Origin: Bartonella kosoyi
Lineage (GTDB): Bacteria > Pseudomonadota > Alphaproteobacteria > Rhizobiales > Rhizobiaceae
Assembly (NCBI RefSeq): GCF_003606325.2
Contig: NZ_CP031843.2
Location: 248,001-312,000 of the forward strand
Reading direction: 5' to 3'
Length of the DNA: 64,000 nucleotides
The notes under the pieces were generated by a model that worked only from the letters and a program-made list of their open reading frames with translations, was not told the DNA's origin and made no database searches. Numbering within the stretch: the first letter of the stretch is position 1; each line of letters opens with the position of its first letter. Below, one piece after another: positions 1-8,611 of the stretch. The position numbers and the translations under genes are program-made.

Positions 1-2
1 CT

Positions 3-815
3 GGTTCTGCTCTCACACTTGATACAGCCTTAAGTATCACCATGGTTAAATCGACCAATGATTTGGCCATTGCCATGAGTGAAGCCGTTGCTGGTTCACA
101 GAAAGCTTTTGTACACAAAATGAATAGAGAAGCTAAACGTTTAGGCATGTTTGGCACTCATTTTGCAAACGCAAGTGGTTTACCAGATCCTCAAAACTAT
201 TCCACCGCACGCGATATTGCTCTTTTAGCTGTCCAAATACGTCGGGAGTTTCCACAATATGCTCATTATTTTTCTATTCCAGCCATTGATTTTGGTAATA
301 ACCGAAAAATCCAGCATAACTCAAACAACCTCATTGGTCGTTTTTATGGAATAGACGGTATGAAAACAGGCTTTATTTGCGCCTCTGGTTTTAATCTTGT
401 TGCCTCAGCTACTCGCAATAAACGTACAATTATTGCCGTCATTTTAGGCGCGAACAACGTAAGTGAAAGAGAAGAAAAAGCAGCACAACTTCTTGAAATA
501 GGATTTTTACATCAAGGAAGCCCCCAATTAACACTCACAACATTAAAACCTTATGGGAATAACATAACACAAGCCAACAATATGAGCCAACAAACATGCA
601 CGCCTGAAGCCATAAAAATGCATGCCAATTCATATGACGATCAAGGAAATATTATTCTCACCTCACCTTTTATCACTGCACCATCTTCTTTTTATCATCC
701 TTTAGTAGTACATCTTATTCGTAGTCCACAAATGCCTAAAATAACAGTAAAACCCCTAAGAAAACCCCATAGTCCCTATAAAAGACGCGCAAACTATTCT
801 ATAAAAAAGCCGTAA
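3..815 (+). CDS. D-alanyl-D-alanine carboxypeptidase, partial (5' end outside window)
   Basis: This is the C-terminal part of a serine DD-carboxypeptidase (penicillin-binding protein 5/6 type, peptidase S11), which trims the terminal D-Ala from peptidoglycan stem peptides in the periplasm. The reading frame is open from the first full codon at position 3, so the true start and the SxxK nucleophile lie upstream of the window. The SxN motif is visible as S-T-N at about 51-59 and the KTG motif as G-M-K-T-G-F at about 357-374. After the catalytic domain there is a tail of about 100 residues, basic at its end (RRANYSIKKP), which replaces the usual PBP5 C-terminal domain and membrane anchor; its role is unknown. 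The family assignment is secure; which dac paralogue it is cannot be decided without the N-terminus. Confidence 0.88.
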   Translation, partial: GSALTLDTALSITMVKSTNDLAIAMSEAVAGSQKAFVHKMNREAKRLGMFGTHFANASGLPDPQNYSTARDIALLAVQIRREFPQYAHYFSIPAIDFGNNRKIQHNSNNLIGRFYGIDGMKTGFICASGFNLVASATRNKRTIIAVILGANNVSEREEKAAQLLEIGFLHQGSPQLTLTTLKPYGNNITQANNMSQQTCTPEAIKMHANSYDDQGNIILTSPFITAPSSFYHPLVVHLIRSPQMPKITVKPLRKPHSPYKRRANYSIKKP

Positions 816-1028
816 GACACTTTTAAATCTACAGCTGTTGAATCAATTAAATCTGTCTCTTTCACATCACAAGATGTGATGAGCATAATAGATAAAATAA
901 TCAAAGTAAGGAATTAAAACTCTTCCTATAAGACCTTTTAAGTGCGAAGAATTATCATAAACATGAGCACTGAAAAGTAGCATGATTGCACCCGCACTTA
1001 CCTTTATAAACTTAGAAGGAGTGATAAA

Positions 1029-1079
1029 ATGGATTTCGTAGGCAATTATCCATCACATATCCCTCACACCCCATTATAA
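1029..1079 (+). CDS. Possible 16-residue leader peptide upstream of cobW-like gene
   Basis: An ATG at 1029 is preceded by GAAGGAG with ideal spacing and opens a 16-residue frame (MDFVGNYPSHIPHTPL). Its stop codon falls inside the palindrome at 1068-1086, so translation of this peptide would disturb the hairpin. The peptide has two His and three Pro residues. It has no recognisable homologue by eye. It could be a regulatory leader of the downstream metal-GTPase gene or a chance frame. Confidence 0.3.
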   Translation: MDFVGNYPSHIPHTPL

Positions 1080-1086
1080 ATGGGGT
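1068..1086. promoter_or_regulatory. Perfect inverted repeat upstream of cobW-like gene
   Basis: The arms ACCCCATT and AATGGGGT are separated by three bases and sit about 43 bases before the proposed CobW start. The symmetry fits either a dimeric repressor operator or a small RNA hairpin. It does not match the Zur consensus known to me, so no regulator is named. Confidence 0.4.
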
Positions 1087-1128
1087 TGACGTCATAAGAT
1101 ATGTTTCTTTAAAACAGAACCACGGTTG

Positions 1129-2199
1129 ATGATTAAAATGAAAATGAAGCGCATTCCTCTCACGCTGATTACTGGTTTTTTAGGCTCTGGCAAAACAACT
1201 TTGCTCAACCGTATGCTACAAGACCCTCTCTTAACCGAATGTGCTGTTATCATCAACGAATTCGGTGAAATCAGTATTGACCATCTTCTTGTTGAAAAGA
1301 CGACAGAAGGAATTATTGAGCTTACCAATGGTTGCTTATGCTGCAATTTACGCAGTGATCTCATTGATACATTGATGGATTTAATCAATCGCGTCGAAAC
1401 AGGACAGATTAAACAACTCAAACACATTATTATTGAAACAACAGGGATGGCTGATCCCGCCCCTATTTTACAAATACTTTTAAGCCACCCACTGTTTATT
1501 CAAACACTGTCTATAAATGCTGTTCTTGCAACATTTGATACATTAAGCACACTTTCCATATGCGAGCGCTATCCTGAAATATATAAACAATTAATCCTTG
1601 CTGATAAAATTATTCTCACCAAAACAGATCTCACAGCCCCACAATCTCTTTCAAATACGCTCCTTAACACACTCAAAAGAATGAATCCCACAGCACAAAT
1701 CATTGATGCCCATTCTGAAGATTTCTGTTCAAATCTATTAATAAATCACACATTATGGAATGAAACAGGAGACAATACACACCTTAAGCAAAATCTTACC
1801 ACCGCTCCACACGATCATGCCCCCCATAAAACCATTCGTACCTTTTCATTAGATTGTGAAGAACTCGTTGATTACGCTACAATTGAAGCTTTTTTAGATC
1901 TCCTACAAGACCGTTATGGTACAAAATTACTCCGTATTAAAGCAATAATCGCATTGCGTGATGATCCTTATCGCCCCCTTGTATTACATGGCGTACAAAC
2001 ATTTTTTCACCCCCCCATAAGACTGTCAGCATGGCCAAAAGGAATAAAACAAACACGTTTTGTCATTATTGCCGATGATATTGAAAAAGAAGCAATACAA
2101 AAACTTCTCAATGCTTTTTTTAATAAACCAGCCATAGATACTGAAGACAAAACAGCTCTCTTGGAAAACCCTCTCATCATTCCAGGAATAAAGTTTTAA
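1129..2199 (+). CDS. CobW/P47K-family GTPase (metal chaperone type)
   Basis: The protein belongs to the G3E P-loop GTPases (CobW/YjiA/ZigA group), cytoplasmic proteins that insert or deliver metal ions such as Zn or Co. The Walker A motif GFLGSGKTT is at about residues 16-24, the metal-binding CxCC motif (GCLCC) at about 68-72, and a His-rich stretch HDHAPHK near residue 225; a CobW C-terminal domain follows. The length of 356 residues is normal. The frame can also start at a TTG three bases upstream or at ATG 1138; the ribosome binding site is weak for all. No cobalamin genes are nearby, so a zinc-related role is more likely than cobalamin synthesis, but this is inference. Confidence 0.85.
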   Translation: MIKMKMKRIPLTLITGFLGSGKTTLLNRMLQDPLLTECAVIINEFGEISIDHLLVEKTTEGIIELTNGCLCCNLRSDLIDTLMDLINRVETGQIKQLKHIIIETTGMADPAPILQILLSHPLFIQTLSINAVLATFDTLSTLSICERYPEIYKQLILADKIILTKTDLTAPQSLSNTLLNTLKRMNPTAQIIDAHSEDFCSNLLINHTLWNETGDNTHLKQNLTTAPHDHAPHKTIRTFSLDCEELVDYATIEAFLDLLQDRYGTKLLRIKAIIALRDDPYRPLVLHGVQTFFHPPIRLSAWPKGIKQTRFVIIADDIEKEAIQKLLNAFFNKPAIDTEDKTALLENPLIIPGIKF

Positions 2200-3047
2200 T
2201 TCACCCATAATGTTAAAATCCATTGAGCCATAACTTCTTTACGCTTAAAAAAAAACAAAACAGCTCCACCATAGATTTTGCCAGCCCCCAATTTTTGGTA
2301 GCTCTCGGCACATGAGACGATTCATGAGAGGCATTTTTATTGTACAATTTTATCCATGCAGCACTTTGCGCTTAGAATATGCAAGCGAATAATTTTGATT
2401 GATTTATCATAAACAGATTTTTAGATAAAAAAATCTCATGATATTCAAGCTCTTATTAAAACAGAAAATTATAAATCAAATTGTTATTGTAAAATTTTTT
2501 AATATTTACCACTCTGTAATCAAGTTGTTTTCTCTCGACGTACACTTCATCTGCAAATCACTTCATGTGATTCATTTCAAAAACTCCATTGGATACGTTC
2601 TTGGTTTTAAATACTCTACTTAACTCTATATTTCTTCAGCTGATTGAAACAAAACCCTCTTAAGTTTAAACAAAAAAACTAAAATCAACAGAGCTGATAA
2701 CGTATTTTTAGATGTATATATGTATCTTATAGACCAGCACGATAAGATAATACTTTACAGGATAAAAGAATAAAACCCTTTGAAAGTAAAAAGAGAGAAA
2801 CATTTTATGTTAATTCACTCTCCACGAGAAAACCAAAATTGCCATCCATACTGGTCTGCAAACAACCCAAATTCTCTGGGCAAGTTGCTCTTGGCCCTCC
2901 TACTTCGATTTACTGACATAAAACTTTATAAACACTCAGCGTTTAAAATAGATAACTCCCTTAAACACCTCATGCATAAAGTTTTGTATGTCTTGTATCG
3001 CCATCGTAAGCGATGGTATTTTACAGTATAGCGGAATAAAATAACGT
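2200..3047. other. Intergenic region, AT-rich, with a dispersed repeat copy
   Basis: This 848-base gap contains no convincing gene. Short open frames at 2438-2623 and 2780-3031 have no family features, poor start context and read as low-complexity AT-rich translation. A reverse-oriented copy of the dispersed repeat lies at about 2300-2440. A small hairpin CCATCG-taag-CGATGG followed by TATTTT sits near 3001-3020. Confidence 0.6.
2300..2440 (-). repeat. Dispersed intergenic repeat, copy A (reverse orientation)
   Basis: Read on the minus strand this segment contains AATCTGTTTATGATAAATCA, then CGCTTGCATATTCTAAGCG, then TACAATAAAAATGCCTCTCA. The same blocks occur in the same order near 18861, 36311 and 53797. 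The match to the 36311 copy continues past the core to a CTGGCA block, giving about 170 bases of homology. The arms around GCTTGCAT...AAGC can form a small hairpin. No protein coding potential is evident. Confidence 0.6.
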
Positions 3048-3797
3048 TCACTTCATGAGGGAAACTGAAGTTTTATCAACATCGCGATTAAAAACGTAAC
3101 GTTTTCCATAAACTTCAACGATTGGTGGTTGACGATTTTCTTCAAAAAAATCATATCCTTTCTTAAGCATAACCCAAAATGGATAATGGGGATCATTGCC
3201 ATGACGTAACATATTATCCTCGGTCATGCGGAAAGGAAAAGCCTGCAATTGAAATGCTCTTTGTCCTCCTTTAAAAGCATCCCGTGCAAACGCATAAATT
3301 TGAGCCATATTTTTATCACTCATAGAATAACAACCAGCGGAAAAGCAAGAACCATGCACCATAAGATTGCTTCCTGTACGACCATTTTCCTGATCATAAA
3401 GGTTAGGATATCCTATATTAAAAGAAAGATAATATTTTGAATAAGGATTCATTTGGTTTGCAGTAATCGTATAAAAACCTTCCGGTGTCTGAAGATCCCC
3501 TTCTTTATATTTAGGTCCAAGCTTACCAGACCATTTGCAAATGCCATAACGAGCAACCAAAATAAAAGGACCTGAACGAGATTGCTTCCAAACTTCAGCA
3601 AGATTTTCTTCCTTGAAAAAGCGCATCACAATTGGTGCATAGGGATCAATATCGTACAAAGCCATTCTATTCTGGATTTCTTGCGGAAGAGGCTGCTCAA
3701 CTTTAGCACGAATAGAAGCTGGTAATCTTCCTTCACAGGCCGACAATATTCCCATGACAAACAACACACACACAGCCAGGAATCTGTTAAACGTCAT
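3048..3797 (-). CDS. L,D-transpeptidase (YkuD) family lipoprotein
   Basis: The protein carries a lipoprotein signal peptide (basic start, hydrophobic core, lipobox L-S-A-C ending near residue 21) and a YkuD catalytic domain with the signature HGSCFSAGC at about residues 147-155, where the second Cys is the expected nucleophile. Family members form or cut 3-3 peptidoglycan cross-links or attach proteins to murein; the closest architecture is YafK/DpaA-like. The start at 3797 is chosen because GGAG lies nine bases upstream and the hydrophobic segment begins at once; an in-frame ATG at 3827 has no ribosome binding site. It follows accA by about 40 bases on the same strand and may be co-transcribed. 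Confidence 0.85.
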   Translation of the reverse strand: MTFNRFLAVCVLFVMGILSACEGRLPASIRAKVEQPLPQEIQNRMALYDIDPYAPIVMRFFKEENLAEVWKQSRSGPFILVARYGICKWSGKLGPKYKEGDLQTPEGFYTITANQMNPYSKYYLSFNIGYPNLYDQENGRTGSNLMVHGSCFSAGCYSMSDKNMAQIYAFARDAFKGGQRAFQLQAFPFRMTEDNMLRHGNDPHYPFWVMLKKGYDFFEENRQPPIVEVYGKRYVFNRDVDKTSVSLMK

Positions 3798-3836
3798 CGA
3801 AAAAAACTCCAATCCAACATCCCTCATAAAAACGAC

Positions 3837-4817
3837 TTATGCTAATGACCGACCAATTTGAAGATATTTTTCCCTTCGCTCTTGTTTAAGAACTTCACCA
3901 TCTTTTCCAGCCATAGCTTTTAAAGCCTCTGAAATAATCTCACCCGTTGCATCAATAGCAATCTCTTTATCACGATGCGCTCCCCCTACAGGCTCTGAGA
4001 TAATGCCATCAATAATCTTTAAGCGAAGCAAATCTTGAGCGGTAATACGCATATTCATTGCAGCATCTTTTGCACGCGCTGGATCACGCCATAAAATAGA
4101 CGCTGCTCCTTCTGGAGAAATAACCGAGTAAATCGCATGTTCCAACATATAAACTTTATTGGCAGCGGCAATGGCTATCGCCCCCCCAGAACCACCTTCT
4201 CCAATCACAACGGATACAACAGGAACCTTTAGGCGCAAAGTGGCCGCTGTTGATTGAGCAATTGCTTCTGCTTGCCCACGTTCTTCAGCGCTTACACCAG
4301 GATAAGCACCTGCCGTATCGACAAAAGTAAGAAGTGGCAAACCAAAGCGGTCAGCCATTTCCATAATACGGACAGCTTTACGATATCCTTCCGGACGTGC
4401 AGAACCAAAATTATAGCGTAAACGTGTTTGTGTATCGTGACCTTTCTCTTGACCGATGTAAGCAACTGCTTCTCCCTTAAAGCGTGCGAATCCAGCTTGA
4501 ATAGCCTCATCTTCAGCAAACTTTCGATCTCCTGCCAAAGGTGTCACATCACTCAATAGGCGCTTAGAATAGTCCATAAAATGCGGACGATCAGGATGAC
4601 GAGCAACTTGTGTTTTTTGCCACGGCGACAATTTTTTATAAAGATCGCGCAATGCCGTTTTTGAACGTGCTTCAAGACGCGCAATCTCGTCACTCATATC
4701 AAGACCGTCTTTTTCTTGAGAAATTTTTTTTAATTCAAGAATTTTCCCATCAAGATCAGCAACTGGTTTTTCAAAATCAAGATAATTATACATTTGTACC
4801 AACTCATTCAGTGTCAC
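3837..4817 (-). CDS. accA: Acetyl-CoA carboxylase carboxyltransferase subunit alpha
   Basis: AccA with AccD transfers the carboxyl group from biotin to acetyl-CoA, making malonyl-CoA for fatty-acid synthesis. The 326-residue protein has the typical N-terminal helical region (LDFEKPVADLDGKI), the carboxyltransferase core with TAGAYPGVSAEERGQAEAIA and the oxyanion-loop GEGGSGGAIAI, and the conserved SVISPEGAASILWRD segment. The length is normal for alphaproteobacteria. It lies downstream of xerD on the same strand with about 66 bases between, a standard Rhizobiales arrangement. Identification is secure. Confidence 0.97.
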   Translation of the reverse strand: MTLNELVQMYNYLDFEKPVADLDGKILELKKISQEKDGLDMSDEIARLEARSKTALRDLYKKLSPWQKTQVARHPDRPHFMDYSKRLLSDVTPLAGDRKFAEDEAIQAGFARFKGEAVAYIGQEKGHDTQTRLRYNFGSARPEGYRKAVRIMEMADRFGLPLLTFVDTAGAYPGVSAEERGQAEAIAQSTAATLRLKVPVVSVVIGEGGSGGAIAIAAANKVYMLEHAIYSVISPEGAASILWRDPARAKDAAMNMRITAQDLLRLKIIDGIISEPVGGAHRDKEIAIDATGEIISEALKAMAGKDGEVLKQERREKYLQIGRSLA

Positions 4818-4883
4818 TTATACACTTATAATTTGCTTTATAAAGTTTTTTTCAAAAACATCAGCTTTTCTTTAACGCGCCTT

Positions 4884-5810
4884 TTACGCATCGGCAAGTG
4901 GATGATGCTCATTAACGAGACGATAAAGTCCCTCTTCCAACACATGGGTATAGATCTGAGTGGTAGAAATATCAGAATGACCTAACAAATGTTGAACGGC
5001 ACGCAAATCAGCACCATTTTGCAAAAGATGGCTGGCAAAAGCATGGCGCAACACATGGGGAGAAAAGCTTTCACTTTTTATTCCAGCCCTTTTAGCCAGA
5101 TTTTTCAATTCCCGTGCCACAACTTGACGCGCAATATAGCCTGTTTCTGAATGCGCCGGAAAAAGATAAAGACTTTTCGCATCTTTCCCTTGATCACGCA
5201 AATCCAACCACTGCAAAAGAATTTGATGGGCTTTTTTTGATAACAGCACCATTCGTTCTTTTTTTCCCTTACCGCGAACCAAAATATTGTATTCTTTCCC
5301 CCGAACAGCCTGCACAGGCAGACTGACCAACTCACTAATGCGTAAACCTGTTGCATAAAGCATTTCGCTGAGCAGCTGAAGACGCAATGCGCGCAAATAG
5401 TCCTTAGATCCATAATCTGCTTGATTAACCTCCAACTGCGCCAAATCAAGAAATTTTGTCACCGCATCTTCACTGATAATTTTGGGCAAAGGACGCCCTT
5501 GGCGAGGGGCATCAATATCATTGGAAGGATCATCGGCTCTTAATCCTTCTGCATAAAGAAACTGATAGAATTGACGCAATGTTGATAAACGACGCGCTTG
5601 TGACGTTGCAGCAAAACCCAATGTATACATGAGCGATAAAAGACCAATGAGATCCTCCTTTTGTGCTGAAAGGAGTGAAACCGAATGCGACGACAATTCC
5701 TCTTGTGCCCACTGTAAATCATACTGATAAGCCGCAAGAGTATGAGCAGAAGCGCCTCTCTCAGCACTCATCATTTCAAGAAAACGCTCTATCACAATGT
5801 TACTTTTCAT
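4884..5810 (-). CDS. xerD: Tyrosine recombinase XerD
   Basis: XerD acts with XerC at dif to resolve chromosome dimers. The 308-residue protein has an N-terminal SAM-like core-binding domain (residues about 8-95) and a catalytic domain with the expected residues: Arg in TGLRISELVS, HVLRHAFASHLL, LLGHSDISTTQ and the nucleophile Tyr near residue 287 (QIYTHV). Its start codon overlaps the stop of the 53-residue membrane protein upstream (ATGA overlap), so translation is probably coupled. The XerD rather than XerC call rests on neighbourhood (accA, aroK, aroB) and overall resemblance. Confidence 0.93.
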   Translation of the reverse strand: MKSNIVIERFLEMMSAERGASAHTLAAYQYDLQWAQEELSSHSVSLLSAQKEDLIGLLSLMYTLGFAATSQARRLSTLRQFYQFLYAEGLRADDPSNDIDAPRQGRPLPKIISEDAVTKFLDLAQLEVNQADYGSKDYLRALRLQLLSEMLYATGLRISELVSLPVQAVRGKEYNILVRGKGKKERMVLLSKKAHQILLQWLDLRDQGKDAKSLYLFPAHSETGYIARQVVARELKNLAKRAGIKSESFSPHVLRHAFASHLLQNGADLRAVQHLLGHSDISTTQIYTHVLEEGLYRLVNEHHPLADA

Positions 5811-5968
5811 TGATTCATTCTCAAAGAAAGAGTCAGCGAATCCAAAGGGACATCAACAGATATATCCACAGTTGCAGGTTCAACAAAAACGACAAGAATG
5901 ATCATTATACTAAAAAGAATAGCAAGCAAAATGAAAAGAATCATCAAAAGTCTGGTTAATGTTGGCAT
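5807..5968 (-). CDS. Small single-pass membrane protein coupled to xerD
   Basis: A 53-residue frame starts at ATG 5968 and ends in an ATGA overlap with xerD. Residues about 6-29 form one strongly hydrophobic helix (LLMILFILLAILFSIMIILVV is broken here into its visible core of Ile, Leu and Val), followed by an acidic extracytoplasmic tail with V-E-P-A-T-V-D-I-S-V-D-V-P-L-D. Small proteins with a helix and a VPL-type tail occur at this position in other Rhizobiales to my recollection. It is divergently transcribed from aroK with about 95 bases between. Function unknown; the coupling makes it a real gene rather than a chance frame. Confidence 0.65.
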   Translation of the reverse strand: MPTLTRLLMILFILLAILFSIMIILVVFVEPATVDISVDVPLDSLTLSLRMNQ

Positions 5969-6063
5969 AAAATAATAAACTTTCCAAAATACTCTATCTC
6001 TTATTTTATCTTATAAAGATTAACAGGAATTGACTTTAAAGCAGATAAATGCCGAAATAAGCT

Positions 6064-6654
6064 ATGAAAAGTAATCGACCCCAACATCCGCCCCTGTCAC
6101 AAATAAAAAGACAAATCTTATCATCTCTCGATAATCAAGCTCTTGTGTTTGTTGGTCTTATGGGGGCAGGAAAATCAGTCATCGGAAGACGTGTTGCCAC
6201 CATACTTGATTTACCCTTTTATGATTCTGATCAAGAAATTGAAAAAGCAGCGCAAATGTCTATCACAGAAATTTTTAAAATCTATGGTGAAGCGGAATTT
6301 CGTTCCCTTGAACAGCGTATTATTTTCAACCTCATCAAAAAGCGCCCTCTTGTCTTAGCAACGGGTGGCGGTGCTTATATCAATCAAGAGATACGAAAAA
6401 CGATTCATCAAAATGGAATACCGATCTGGCTCAAAGCAGATCTTGATATCCTTATGCAACGTGTTTCCAAGCGTCCAACACGACCGCTTCTTCAAACAGC
6501 CAATCCTAAAGAAACGATGCAAAAACTCATGGAACAGCGTTATCCTCTCTATGCAAAAGCGAACGTAACAATTAACAGTCATAAAGAAAGCCCCCACAGT
6601 GTAGCAAAAAATGTCATACGATCTCTACAGCACTACCTCTATACAAAAAAATAA
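6064..6654 (+). CDS. aroK: Shikimate kinase
   Basis: AroK phosphorylates shikimate at the 3-hydroxyl with ATP in the shikimate pathway to aromatic amino acids. The P-loop GLMGAGKS lies at about residues 32-39, the substrate-binding DSDQEIE motif near residue 56, FRSLEQRI follows, and the glycine-rich GGGAY loop is near residue 100; the lid region RPTRPLL is also present. The 196-residue length includes an N-terminal extension of about 25 residues common in alphaproteobacteria. It is followed at 17 bases by aroB, the usual operon. Confidence 0.96.
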   Translation: MKSNRPQHPPLSQIKRQILSSLDNQALVFVGLMGAGKSVIGRRVATILDLPFYDSDQEIEKAAQMSITEIFKIYGEAEFRSLEQRIIFNLIKKRPLVLATGGGAYINQEIRKTIHQNGIPIWLKADLDILMQRVSKRPTRPLLQTANPKETMQKLMEQRYPLYAKANVTINSHKESPHSVAKNVIRSLQHYLYTKK

Positions 6655-6671
6655 CGATAGAAAGAATAAGC

Positions 6672-7805
6672 ATGCAAGTCAAAACTGTCACCATTAAATT
6701 AGACAAGCACTGTTACGATATCATCATTGGTCCAGATCTTATTACGCGAGTTGCTTTACAAATTAAGGATTCACTTCAGAAAAAAATTTTTCATCAAACG
6801 CGTTTAGCAATTGTTACAGATACAAATGTTGCACCTCTCCATTTGGATCCATTACAAGCAGAGTTAACAAAAAATAAAATCCATACTGTCCCTATTATTG
6901 TAGAAGCAGGAGAACAATCAAAATCATTTTCAACCTTGCAAACTGTCATCGACCAAATTCTTTCCGCACGCTTAGAAAGAGGTGACTGTGTGATTGCTTT
7001 TGGTGGCGGTGTCATCGGAGATCTAGCAGGATTTGCAGCAAGTATGATCCGCCGCGGAATGAACTTCATTCAGATGCCCACAACGCTTCTTGCACAAATT
7101 GATTCCTCTGTTGGTGGAAAAACAGGCATCAACAGCCGATATGGTAAAAATCTTATTGGTGCTTTTTATCAACCACAATGCGTTATTGCTGATACATCTG
7201 TTCTTGATACGCTCCCACCACGTGAATTTCGCGCAGGTTATGCGGAAATGGTCAAATATGGACTTATTAACCAACCTGATTTCTTTGAATGGCTTGAAAA
7301 AAACGGACAAGAAATTTTTTCTAATGGCGCGATAAGAATAGAAGCCATTGTTCGCTCATGCCAATTTAAAGCTGCCATAGTCGCACGTGATGAATATGAA
7401 ACAGGAGAGCGTGCCCTCTTAAATCTCGGTCATACCTTTGGGCACATGCTCGAAACAGCAACTGCTTATGATTCCAAGCGTTTAATTCACGGTGAAGCTG
7501 TAGCAATTGGAATGATTCTTGCCCATCAATTCTCCGCACAACTGAATCTATGTGACCCCACACTCACACATCGTATCGAAACACACCTTAAAGCTGTGGG
7601 TTTGCCCACACAGTTAAAGGATATCCCCGGAAGGCTACCAAATGCTGAAACATTAATGACTTTCATTGCTCAAGATAAAAAAGTTTCACAAAATAATTTA
7701 ACCTTTATTTTGACACGCGGACTTGGCCAATCATTTATTGCAAAAAATGTTCCACCAGATGCAGTTTTATCCTTTTTGGAACAAAAATTATCAGAAATTC
7801 GTTAA
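6672..7805 (+). CDS. aroB: 3-dehydroquinate synthase
   Basis: AroB converts DAHP to 3-dehydroquinate using NAD and a divalent metal, the second step of the shikimate pathway. The protein of 377 residues shows the NAD-binding [14 protein letters not shown] segment, [10 protein letters not shown], the metal-ligand region [13 protein letters not shown], and the two His-containing motifs [12 protein letters not shown] and [11 protein letters not shown]. The length is normal. It forms a two-gene unit with aroK; aroE lies elsewhere in this window (46214). Confidence 0.97.
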   Translation: MQVKTVTIKLDKHCYDIIIGPDLITRVALQIKDSLQKKIFHQTRLAIVTDTNVAPLHLDPLQAELTKNKIHTVPIIVEAGEQSKSFSTLQTVIDQILSARLERGDCVIAFGGGVIGDLAGFAASMIRRGMNFIQMPTTLLAQIDSSVGGKTGINSRYGKNLIGAFYQPQCVIADTSVLDTLPPREFRAGYAEMVKYGLINQPDFFEWLEKNGQEIFSNGAIRIEAIVRSCQFKAAIVARDEYETGERALLNLGHTFGHMLETATAYDSKRLIHGEAVAIGMILAHQFSAQLNLCDPTLTHRIETHLKAVGLPTQLKDIPGRLPNAETLMTFIAQDKKVSQNNLTFILTRGLGQSFIAKNVPPDAVLSFLEQKLSEIR

Positions 7806-7865
7806 TTGATATTGAATATAATTGATTCGTTTTTATACTTCTATTAAAGGAATAGCTATGATGAT

Positions 7866-8170
7866 GTCTGCGTAGCTCAGTAGGATAGAGCACAGGATTC
7901 CTAAAGAAATTGGGCGCTTTTAGGAGAAATCCTTAAAGTGGATCTGCTCAAATTCGGGGAAAGCTTCATGGGCAAAACGATATGCCAATCCCGAGCCAAG
8001 CCTCTCTTCACATGAGAGGAAGGTGTAGAGACTGAACGGGCAGCACCTAAAAGGCGGAAGCTTCAAGGTGAAGAGACAGTCCAGACCACAAACAACCAAT
8101 AAGGTTGGCGGTGAAAACCGAAGTGGTATGAATCCTGGGGTCGCAGGTTCGAATCCTGCCGTAGACACCA
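7866..8170 (+). tRNA. tRNA-Arg(CCU), interrupted by a group I intron
   Basis: The exons 7866-7902 and 8131-8170 join into a complete cloverleaf with encoded CCA. The acceptor stem pairs GTCTGCG with CGTAGAC (one G-U), the D arm is GCTC/GAGC, the anticodon stem is CAGGA/TCCTG around loop TTCCTAA with anticodon CCU, and the T arm is GCAGG-TTCGAAT-CCTGC. The anticodon loop is split after U36. Group I introns in tRNA-Arg(CCU) are known from Agrobacterium and relatives. Decoding of AGG codons depends on correct self-splicing. Confidence 0.92.
7903..8130 (+). ncRNA. Group I self-splicing intron in tRNA-Arg(CCU)
   Basis: The 228-base intron carries all four conserved core elements: P (AATTCGGGGAAA, about 7951), Q (AATCCCGAGCCAAGC, about 7987), R (GAGACTGAACGGGCAGCACC, about 8028) and S (AAGAGACAGTCC, about 8072). 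ACTG in R pairs with CAGT in S to form P7. The 5' splice follows the U of the CCU anticodon and the intron ends in G (…TATG), as group I introns require. A segment CTTTTAGGAG can pair with the 5' exon TTCCT as the internal guide, though the exact P1 pairing is uncertain. It encodes no homing endonuclease. Size and core match the IC3 type found in bacterial tRNA genes. Confidence 0.9.
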
Positions 8171-8210
8171 TCAGATTAAAGACAAATTACTTTTCATATA
8201 GGGAAGCATT

Positions 8211-8594
8211 ATGAAAAAAACTCTACAAATTTTAGGATTTTTTTCCTTTTTATTATTTTTCAATGTCACTAATAGCTTAGCTGCTGCTTTAGTCATTGAA
8301 GTGTCAGGTAATCCAGAAACACAAACCATAACCTATCAATGTGATATGGGAGAAAATAAAGAACGCGTTAAAGCAACCTATCACAACGCTGACGATATTT
8401 CATTGGTTGATTTTAAATGGAAAGACGATCGTATTATCGCTGCGAATGTAATTGCTGCTTCTGGAGCAAAATATGTAGGGGAGCAATATATCTGGTGGGA
8501 GAAAAATAAAGAAGTAACACTTTATGATCTTATCCAAGATCCAGAAGAAAAAAAACCCATCCTCTGTAAGGATGAATCACTGTTATTATTTTAA
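8211..8594 (+). CDS. MliC-like secreted lysozyme inhibitor, diverged first copy
   Basis: A 127-residue protein with a cleavable signal peptide (cleavage near AAALV at about residue 24) and a domain resembling MliC/PliC inhibitors of C-type lysozyme: YQCDMG near the start of the mature part, a middle VDFKW segment and IAASGAKY followed by a WWEKN stretch. In MliC the SGxxY and W-KGxEA elements form the lysozyme-binding loops; here the second is altered to EKNKEV. It would act in the periplasm to protect peptidoglycan from host lysozyme. A tandem paralogue follows after 17 bases. The altered loop suggests weakened or changed specificity. Confidence 0.65.
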   Translation: MKKTLQILGFFSFLLFFNVTNSLAAALVIEVSGNPETQTITYQCDMGENKERVKATYHNADDISLVDFKWKDDRIIAANVIAASGAKYVGEQYIWWEKNKEVTLYDLIQDPEEKKPILCKDESLLLF

Positions 8595-8611
8595 ATAACT
8601 GAGGAAATATC

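Larger units (their letters stand above)
816..1128. other. Intergenic region with a short leader-like reading frame and a palindrome
   Basis: No full gene is seen between the carboxypeptidase and the CobW gene. The stretch holds a small hairpin (TCACATC/GATGTGA, about 862-879), a 16-codon reading frame at 1029-1079 with a strong ribosome binding site, and a perfect palindrome at 1068-1086. The last two are listed separately. Confidence 0.6.

Noticed and set aside
2438..3031. Two open frames (61 and 83 codons) in the gap before the L,D-transpeptidase
   Set aside because: No family features, weak starts, low-complexity AT-rich translation, and no conserved context.
7920..8171. 83-codon minus-strand open frame containing STAGFEPATPGF
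   Set aside because: This peptide is the well-known false translation of the antisense of tRNA 3' ends; the region is the intron and exon of tRNA-Arg.
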